Shown here one piece after another: positions 58,664-64,000 of a DNA stretch of 64,000 bases. The notes beneath the pieces were generated by a model. It was not told the origin of the DNA, did not search any database, and saw only the letters and a program-made list of their open reading frames with translations. Source of the DNA: Billgrantia antri (lineage in GTDB: Bacteria > Pseudomonadota > Gammaproteobacteria > Pseudomonadales > Halomonadaceae). The stretch spans positions 729,095-793,094 of the forward strand of contig NZ_JAHYCA010000001.1 of assembly GCF_019430905.1 (NCBI RefSeq). Reading direction: 5' to 3'. The first letter of the stretch is position 1; each line of letters starts with the position of its first letter. A program made the translations under genes and the position numbers.

Positions 58664-60409
58664 TCAATAGACCAGACCGTTCTCTTCGCTGGCGCTGAAG
58701 CGCTGCTTGTTACGATAGGGATAGACGTCGATCACGCGCCCATCGACGATCGCCTGCTGCAGTCCCTTCCAGTAGTCGGCGTCGAAAAGTTCCGGATGCA
58801 GCTGGTTGAAGAGCTTGCGCAGCTTGAGATCGGCGAACAGGAACGGGCCGAATTCCTCGGGAAAAATATCATTGGGCCCTACCGAGTACCAAGGTTCGCC
58901 GGACAGCTCCTGCTCCGGGTACATCGGTTCGGGAATGTGCCGGAAGTTGCACTCGGTGAGGTAACACACCTCGTCGTAGTCGTAGAAGATCACCCGGCCG
59001 TGCCGGGTCACGCCGAAGTTCTTCAACAGCATGTCGCCGGGGAAGATGTTGGCCGCGGCCATCTGCTTGATGGCGTTGCCGTAGTCCTTGAGTACGGCGC
59101 GGGTCTCCTCCTCGCCGATCTGCTCCAGGTAAAGGTTGAGCGGGGTCATCATGCGCTCGGTGTAGCAGTGCTTGATGATGACCTTGTCGCCCCTGAGGTA
59201 CACGGTGGAGGGTGCCACCTCCAGCAGATGCTCGAGGCACTCGGGCGCGAAGTGATCCTGACGCGCGATGAAGTTGGAGAACTCCTGGGTGTCGGCCATG
59301 CGCCCGACCCGGTCGTGGCGCTTTACCAGCCGATACTTCTCGCGCACCGTTTCGTGGCTCATCTCCTTGGAGGGATCGAAGCGGTCCTTGATGATCTTGA
59401 ACACGGTGCGAAACGAAGGCAGCACGAACACCGCCATGACCATGCCGCGTACGCCGGGGGCGATGATGAACTTGTCCTCGCGCTTGGCCACCTGGCGATT
59501 GAGCGCACGGAAGAATTCGGTCTTGCCGTGCTTGAAGAAGCCGATCGCCGAGTAGAGCTCCCCCTCCGGCTTGTCGGGCATGAGCTGCTGGAGGTAATCG
59601 ACGAACTCGCCCGGCACCTGGACCTCGACCTGGAAGTAGGCGCGGGTGAAGGAGAAGATGATCGACACCTCGTCCGACTCGATCAGCACGGTGTCCAGAT
59701 GCAGCCCCTCACCCTGCTCGTGCAGGATCGGCAGCACCAGCGGCACCTGCTCGCCATCGCCACGGATGCGCCCCACCAGGTAGGCGCCCTTGTTGCGGTA
59801 GAACACGCTCTTCAGCAATTCGATCTCGGCGTCCGGAGCGCCAAGGAGCGTCGGCGGCAGGTGGCCACGCAGGAACTCGCCGCCCAGGCGCACGTCCCGC
59901 GTCAGGTCCTCGAAGGGAGTCTCGAACGGCGCCTCGGCCAGCGCCCAGCGGATCGCCTCCTCCCAGTCGCCCCCGACCCGCCGGCTCCGACACGGCTCGA
60001 GGCCCGAGTGGTGGGCTGCCCCATCCCGCGAACTGTAGACGAACATCCAATCGTTGCGGATGTGGCGGTGATGGAAGATCGAGCAGAACAAGGAGTTGAA
60101 GTAGGTTTCGGCCAGTTCGTAGTCGAGCCGCTCGCTGATCAACTCGGCATAGTGGTTGCGGGCTTCACGCCAGCACTCGCAGTGGGTCAGATCGTCCTCG
60201 TCCAGGGCGCGCTTGAGCCGGCCCAGGGTTTCGCCGACCTTCTCCTCGTAGAGGTTGATGCGCTCGGCGGAGGCTTGCTGGGCTTCGCGCCAGGCGGCAT
60301 CGCGAAAGCGCCGGCTGGCATCGGCGGTGATCTCCTTGAAGCGAGTACGATACTCGTCGAAACCGTGCAGGATGGTGGCAGCGAGACGATAGGCGGGCGA
60401 ATGCTTCAT
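58664..60409 (-). CDS. aceK: Isocitrate dehydrogenase kinase/phosphatase
   Basis: This 581-residue bifunctional enzyme switches isocitrate dehydrogenase by phosphorylation, steering carbon to the glyoxylate bypass. Family blocks are seen along the length: RNDWMFVYSSRD, FFKHGKTEFFRAL, PGVRGMVMAVFVLPSFRTVFK (start of the kinase ATP loop), FGVTRHGRVIFYDYDEVCYL. It is full length. No aceA or aceB is adjacent. The SIR2 gene follows by 21 bp. Confidence 0.97.
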   Translation of the reverse strand: MKHSPAYRLAATILHGFDEYRTRFKEITADASRRFRDAAWREAQQASAERINLYEEKVGETLGRLKRALDEDDLTHCECWREARNHYAELISERLDYELAETYFNSLFCSIFHHRHIRNDWMFVYSSRDGAAHHSGLEPCRSRRVGGDWEEAIRWALAEAPFETPFEDLTRDVRLGGEFLRGHLPPTLLGAPDAEIELLKSVFYRNKGAYLVGRIRGDGEQVPLVLPILHEQGEGLHLDTVLIESDEVSIIFSFTRAYFQVEVQVPGEFVDYLQQLMPDKPEGELYSAIGFFKHGKTEFFRALNRQVAKREDKFIIAPGVRGMVMAVFVLPSFRTVFKIIKDRFDPSKEMSHETVREKYRLVKRHDRVGRMADTQEFSNFIARQDHFAPECLEHLLEVAPSTVYLRGDKVIIKHCYTERMMTPLNLYLEQIGEEETRAVLKDYGNAIKQMAAANIFPGDMLLKNFGVTRHGRVIFYDYDEVCYLTECNFRHIPEPMYPEQELSGEPWYSVGPNDIFPEEFGPFLFADLKLRKLFNQLHPELFDADYWKGLQQAIVDGRVIDVYPYRNKQRFSASEENGLVY

Positions 60410-60595
60410 GGCGGACTCCGGGCAGCTTAGGCCCCCAGCTTCGCCAATTCTCGCCGATCGTGCGAGGCGACCAAGGTGGAGCGCGCTGTAGTGCCACGAC
60501 AGCGGGCCTCGTCATCCTTTCATCACTGTCCTGTCGCAGAGCCGTCATCCCCGGCTGGCATGCTCGCTCACAAGCTCCCAGGCAGCGAGGATGCC

Positions 60596-61759
60596 ATGCG
60601 AATCTGTCTAGTCAGCGAGACCTGGACGCCCGAGATCAACGGCGTCGCCCATACCTTGGCGCAGCTGAGCCAGGAGTTGCTGGCACGAGGCATGTCGCTG
60701 CAGCTCATCCGCCCCCACCCGGCCGATGCCAACGCGCCGCGCCGAACGCCGGGCATGCAGGCTGAACTGAGGGTGGCGGGCATGGCGATACCCGGCTATC
60801 GAGCCGTGCGCATCGGCATGCCCGCGGCACGGCGTATTCGGAGAATGTGGCACAAGCAGCGCCCCGACGTGGTCTATCTGGCCACCCAGGGGCCGCTAGG
60901 CTGGTCGGCACGGCGCGTGGCCCGGCGCATGGGCATTCCCCTGGTGGCTGGCTGGCACACTAACTTCGACCACTATTGCGGTGACTATGGCCTGCCCTGG
61001 CTGGCCCCGACCCTGATGCGGGGACTGCGCCACTTTCACAACGCCTGCCAGGCAACCCTGGTCCCCACGCGCCAGCAGGCGAACGATCTTTCGCGACAGG
61101 GCTTTCATGGCCTCGCGGTAATGGGTCGCGGCATCGATCATCAGCGGCTCTCCCCCGCACTGCGCTGTGCCGAACTGCGTCGCAGCTGGAACGTCGACGA
61201 ACACTGCCCGGTGGCGCTGTATGTCGGTCGTCTGGCGGCAGAGAAGAATCTCGGGCTGCTGCGCGAGACCCTGCATGCCATGCGCAGCGCGCGTCCCGAC
61301 ATGGCCCAGGTGATCGTCGGCGACGGGCCGGCGCGCCGATCGCTGGAGAAAGCCCTGCCGGACGTGCGCTTCACCGGTTTCATCTCGCCGGAGGCCCTGG
61401 CCCGTCACTATGCCAGCGCCGACCTGTTCCTGTTTCCCTCGCTCTCGGAGACATGGGGCAACGTGGTCCCCGAGGCCATGGCCAGCGGTTTGGCCGTGGT
61501 GGCCTACCGCCATGCCGCCGCCGCCGAGCTGATCGACAGCGGCGTCAACGGCGTGACCGTGCCCGCCGGCGATGCCGAGGCGTTTCGCGAAGCCGCCGTG
61601 GCGTTGTGCCAGCAGCCGGCCCGCTATGCGCAGCTCGGCCGCGCCGCCCAACTGCGCAGCCAGGCCTGCCGCTGGTCGGTCATCGCCGATACCTTTCTGA
61701 CCGTACTCGAGCAAGCCCGGGAGGTGAGCCATGCGACCACGCACCCTTGCGGTATTTGA
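60596..61759 (+). CDS. GT4-family glycosyltransferase (GDP-mannose-dependent type)
   Basis: This 387-residue GT-B enzyme has N-terminal SETWTPEINGVAHTL, an acceptor-domain GWHTNFDHYCGDYG, and the C-terminal donor-domain EX7E motif in SETWGNVVPEAMASG (about 292-306). It resembles bacterial and plant MgtA/SQD2-type lipid glycosyltransferases. ATG 60596 follows GAGGATG. The overlapping PAP2 phosphatase gene downstream suggests glycolipid synthesis. Confidence 0.87.
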   Translation: MRICLVSETWTPEINGVAHTLAQLSQELLARGMSLQLIRPHPADANAPRRTPGMQAELRVAGMAIPGYRAVRIGMPAARRIRRMWHKQRPDVVYLATQGPLGWSARRVARRMGIPLVAGWHTNFDHYCGDYGLPWLAPTLMRGLRHFHNACQATLVPTRQQANDLSRQGFHGLAVMGRGIDHQRLSPALRCAELRRSWNVDEHCPVALYVGRLAAEKNLGLLRETLHAMRSARPDMAQVIVGDGPARRSLEKALPDVRFTGFISPEALARHYASADLFLFPSLSETWGNVVPEAMASGLAVVAYRHAAAAELIDSGVNGVTVPAGDAEAFREAAVALCQQPARYAQLGRAAQLRSQACRWSVIADTFLTVLEQAREVSHATTHPCGI

Positions 61760-62273
61760 CCGTCTCGACCTGCTGGAGTGGCGGCTATGCCAGCGTTTCG
61801 CCAGCCTGAGCCTCTGCTCCCCGTGGCTGACCACCCTGCGCCTGGCCAGTCGCGTGGGCGACTGGCCGGCATGGGTACTGCTGATCGCCGCCCAGCCACT
61901 GCTTCAGCCCGAGGCCGGCTGGCACTTTCTGGTGCAGTATGCGGCAACGGGGCTCGTCGCCATCCTCGTCTATCGATTGATCAAGACCCGGCTGTGCCGC
62001 GAGCGTCCCTTCATCACCTTCGTCAATGTCATCCAGTGCGGCGAGCCGGCCCGGGACCGCTACAGCTTTCCCAGCGGGCACACCATGCATGCGGTGATGT
62101 TCTGCGTGATGACCGCCGCCCATGCCCCGTGGCTGCTGCCCCTGCTGATTCCGCTGGCGGTACTCATCGCACTCTCACGGGTCGGCCTGGGGCTGCATTA
62201 CATCAGCGACGTCGCCGCCGGCGCCGCGATCGGCTATGGGTTCGCCCTGACCAGTCTCTATCTGGCCGGATGA
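61731..62273 (+). CDS. PAP2-family membrane phosphatase
   Basis: This 180-residue membrane protein has the three PAP2 motifs: Lys85-x6-ArgPro (KTRLCRERP), PSGH at 114-117, and SR-x5-H-x3-D ending at Asp160. Five hydrophobic segments are seen. It overlaps the glycosyltransferase by 29 bp with its own GGGAGG site. It may dephosphorylate a lipid phosphate in the same pathway. Confidence 0.9.
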   Translation: MRPRTLAVFDRLDLLEWRLCQRFASLSLCSPWLTTLRLASRVGDWPAWVLLIAAQPLLQPEAGWHFLVQYAATGLVAILVYRLIKTRLCRERPFITFVNVIQCGEPARDRYSFPSGHTMHAVMFCVMTAAHAPWLLPLLIPLAVLIALSRVGLGLHYISDVAAGAAIGYGFALTSLYLAG

Positions 62274-62275
62274 TG

Positions 62276-62941
62276 CTACCAGGGCAGCGCCTCGCCATTG
62301 CTGTGCCAAAATCCGCCGCTGGTCTCGAGCGTCAGTTCCGCGATGCGCGTCGCGATGCCGGCGGCGGCCTCTTCGGGGGGAATCAAGCCACCAAAATTGA
62401 CCATGCGGGTCTGCACGTAGCCCGGATGGAGCAGAGCGACGGCGATGCCCTTGGGCTTGAGGTCGATGGCCAGCGACTTGCCGAAGGCATTCAGCGCCGC
62501 CTTCGAGGCCCGGTAGCCATAGCGCCCTCCCGAGTCGTTGTCGGCAATCGAGCCCATGCGGCTGGTGACGTTGGCCACCTTGCTGCCGGGGCCCAGGTTG
62601 TCGAGCAGTGCCTCGGTCACTCGCAGCGGGCCGTAGGCATTGACTTCCATCTGTCGCTGGATGGCAGCGAAGTCGAGCGAGCCCAGCGACTCGTCGTGAA
62701 GCAGGCCGGCATTGTTGATCAGCAGCTCCAGTCGTTGCCCGCGCACGGCCTCGGCGAGCCTCGCGACATCCTCGGCGCGGGTCACGTCGACTCCTTCGAT
62801 CACCTGCTCGGCGATTTCGCCGAGTTCGGGCGACCCGGTGCGACAGACGCCGACCACCAGCCAGCCTTGTGCATGGTAGTGCCGGGCCAGCGCCAGACCG
62901 ATGCCGCGATTGGCCCCCGTGATCAGCACGCGCGAAGACAT
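62276..62941 (-). CDS. Short-chain dehydrogenase/reductase
   Basis: This 221-residue SDR has the cofactor motif TGANRGIG (8-15), NNAG (about 77-80), a catalytic Ser in VTSRMGS and Y-x3-K in YGYRASK. The similarity is to C-factor-like SDRs. Substrate unknown. It ends two bases from the convergent PAP2 stop. Confidence 0.88.
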   Translation of the reverse strand: MSSRVLITGANRGIGLALARHYHAQGWLVVGVCRTGSPELGEIAEQVIEGVDVTRAEDVARLAEAVRGQRLELLINNAGLLHDESLGSLDFAAIQRQMEVNAYGPLRVTEALLDNLGPGSKVANVTSRMGSIADNDSGGRYGYRASKAALNAFGKSLAIDLKPKGIAVALLHPGYVQTRMVNFGGLIPPEEAAAGIATRIAELTLETSGGFWHSNGEALPW

Positions 62942-63041
62942 GAACTAACTCCTCTGTGGGGTGATAGGTAGTCAGTGTGGCGCCGAGAGCCCGTAGTGCA
63001 AGCGCCGATTCGGCACATTTCCTTCAACGTAACGATGAGCA

Positions 63042-63047
63042 TATAAT
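63042..63047 (+). promoter_or_regulatory. -10 box TATAAT upstream of the exported protein gene
   Basis: A perfect TATAAT lies 72 bp before the ATG at 63119. The -35 region 17 bp upstream (TTCCTT) is poor, so an activator or another sigma factor may be involved. Confidence 0.45.
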
Positions 63048-63118
63048 GGTTACCCAATGTAATGCCCGTTCCAGGGCTCTTCACCCACCGATGCCTGCCA
63101 TCGAACAAGGATGATTTC

Positions 63119-64000
63119 ATGGCCAATCGCGCCTCTACCGTCACTCTCGCCGCCCTGGGCGGCGCTGCCGTCGGCCTGGTTGCCGGCTGGCAGCTGCCCG
63201 ACCTGGTCCCGACCACGACGCCGATCATCGAAGAAGCGGCTGCCGAAACCGCCGCGTCGCCTGCCCTGACAGTGGGCGAGCGCCAGCGGGGTGAGATCAC
63301 CTCGACCAGCGAGCTCAATGGCAAGGATGGCAGCCGCTTCCAGCGCTTCACCCTCTCGCTGGAGGAAGGAGCACTGATCGAGATCGAGCTCGACGGCCCG
63401 CTGCAGGGCACTCTCTCGCTCTATGACGGCGAGGAGAACCTGCTCGCATCGAGTGCCGATCCGGCCTACTACGATCCTTCCGCAGCCGCCTCGTTGCGTC
63501 GCCGTATCGACCAGAGCGGCGACTACATGCTGGTAGTCAGCGGCTACGATAAGCACAGCTATGGTCCTTTCACCGTGACCAGCCGGGAGATGGAGCTCAC
63601 CACCAGCGATACGCTCGAGATGCCTTCGCATGCCGACGGCTGGCTGCAGGGTGACGGCGATACCTTCGACGTGACGATCGATGAGAGCGGCCTGTACCAG
63701 ATCGAGATGCGCTCCAGTGACGTGGATGCCTACCTGGTGCTGGAAGGCCCCAATGGCTACCGCCGTGAGGACGACGACAGCGCCGGCAACCTTGACGCAC
63801 GCATCGCCGACTTCCTCGAGCCGGGCGATTACCGCCTGACCGCGCGCGCCGCCTACGACCACGACGGCGGACTCTACACCCTGGAACTCGCGCCGCATGC
63901 CCAGGCCGATGGCGCAGCACTGCGCAACAGCGGCGAACTGACGTTCGACGAGCCGCTGCAGGGTTGGTTCAGCGGCGAGGCCCTGAGCTACGAGTTCACC
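63119..64000 (+). CDS. Exported protein with PPC-like beta domains (5' part)
   Basis: The 294 codons seen start MANRASTVTLAALGGAAVGL, with AAGGA nine bases upstream. An N-terminal hydrophobic helix (about 8-23) is a signal or anchor. Repeated beta-sandwich units of the pre-peptidase C kind follow: RFTLSLEEGALIEIEL...GTLSLYDGEENLLAS...GDYMLVVSGYD, then FDVTIDESGLYQIEM...DAYLVLEGPNG and a third beginning. The frame is open to the window edge, so the catalytic part, if any, is not visible. It may be a secreted protease or adhesin. Confidence 0.65.
   Translation, partial: MANRASTVTLAALGGAAVGLVAGWQLPDLVPTTTPIIEEAAAETAASPALTVGERQRGEITSTSELNGKDGSRFQRFTLSLEEGALIEIELDGPLQGTLSLYDGEENLLASSADPAYYDPSAAASLRRRIDQSGDYMLVVSGYDKHSYGPFTVTSREMELTTSDTLEMPSHADGWLQGDGDTFDVTIDESGLYQIEMRSSDVDAYLVLEGPNGYRREDDDSAGNLDARIADFLEPGDYRLTARAAYDHDGGLYTLELAPHAQADGAALRNSGELTFDEPLQGWFSGEALSYEFT

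Noticed and set aside
58169..60430. Long open frame (753 codons) on the plus strand.
   Set aside because: Antisense to aceK and the SIR2 gene; composition is that of a shadow frame.

Overview
The window reads as a chromosome segment of a halophilic gammaproteobacterium, most likely Halomonas or a close relative (Halomonadaceae). The reasons are the high-GC backbone, gene neighbourhoods such as queA-tgt-yajC-secDF, iscR-iscS-iscA-ndk-rlmN-pilW-rodZ-ispG-hisS-yfgM-bamB-der and dprA-LysM-def-fmt-rsmB-trkA-trkH, and the proteins themselves. The genus is inferred from gene content and order; no database search was possible.

Positions 1 to about 17,260 are accessory DNA stacked against the 3' end of a tRNA-Leu(CAA) gene (complement 17201-17287). 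A 62-bp copy of the tRNA 3' half (6454-6515, one mismatch to 17198-17259) divides it into two elements. The left element (left edge unclear, possibly outside the window) holds a truncated DUF932 gene, a zinc-ribbon/glycine-zipper protein, an AT-rich gap, a Gp2-like (YagK/YfjJ) HUH-type protein, several HTH regulators including a repressor made of two duplicated HTH units, a helicase-like ATPase, and a tyrosine integrase pointing at the tRNA fragment. The right element (about 6516-17259) is laid out like phage P4 satellites. It has a P4-type integrase next to the tRNA, AlpA, and a leader RNA with the hallmarks of P4 CI-RNA immunity. A tightly overlapping replication operon (TOPRIM primase, DUF3987 ATPase and small proteins) follows, and the far end carries cargo genes: a glycine-rich protein facing a four-helix membrane protein.

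From 17,288 onward the backbone is housekeeping. It covers queuosine tRNA modification (queA, tgt), protein export (yajC, secD, secF), a SuhB-like protein with a decayed catalytic site, trmJ, cysE, a reduced isc cluster, ndk, rlmN, a type IV pilus pilotin, rodZ, ispG, hisS, outer-membrane assembly (yfgM, bamB), der, a DUF815 ATPase, an M48 lipoprotein peptidase, aroE-hemF, tsaC-dprA-LysM, def-fmt-rsmB, dodecin, the Trk potassium system, and a TraB-family protein.

The right end (52.8-64 kb) is a more mixed set. It holds a secreted hydrolase divergent from a membrane AraC regulator, an XRE regulator divergent from a phytochrome-like diguanylate cyclase, a DTW-SIR2-aceK run, a GT4 glycosyltransferase with a PAP2 phosphatase, an SDR, and the start of a long exported protein that runs off the window.

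The observations I rate highest are the P4-like antisense RNA switch, the SuhB homologue lacking its metal-binding motif, the compact phytochrome-like cyclase with a conserved chromophore cysteine, and the toxin/immunity-like cargo pair.
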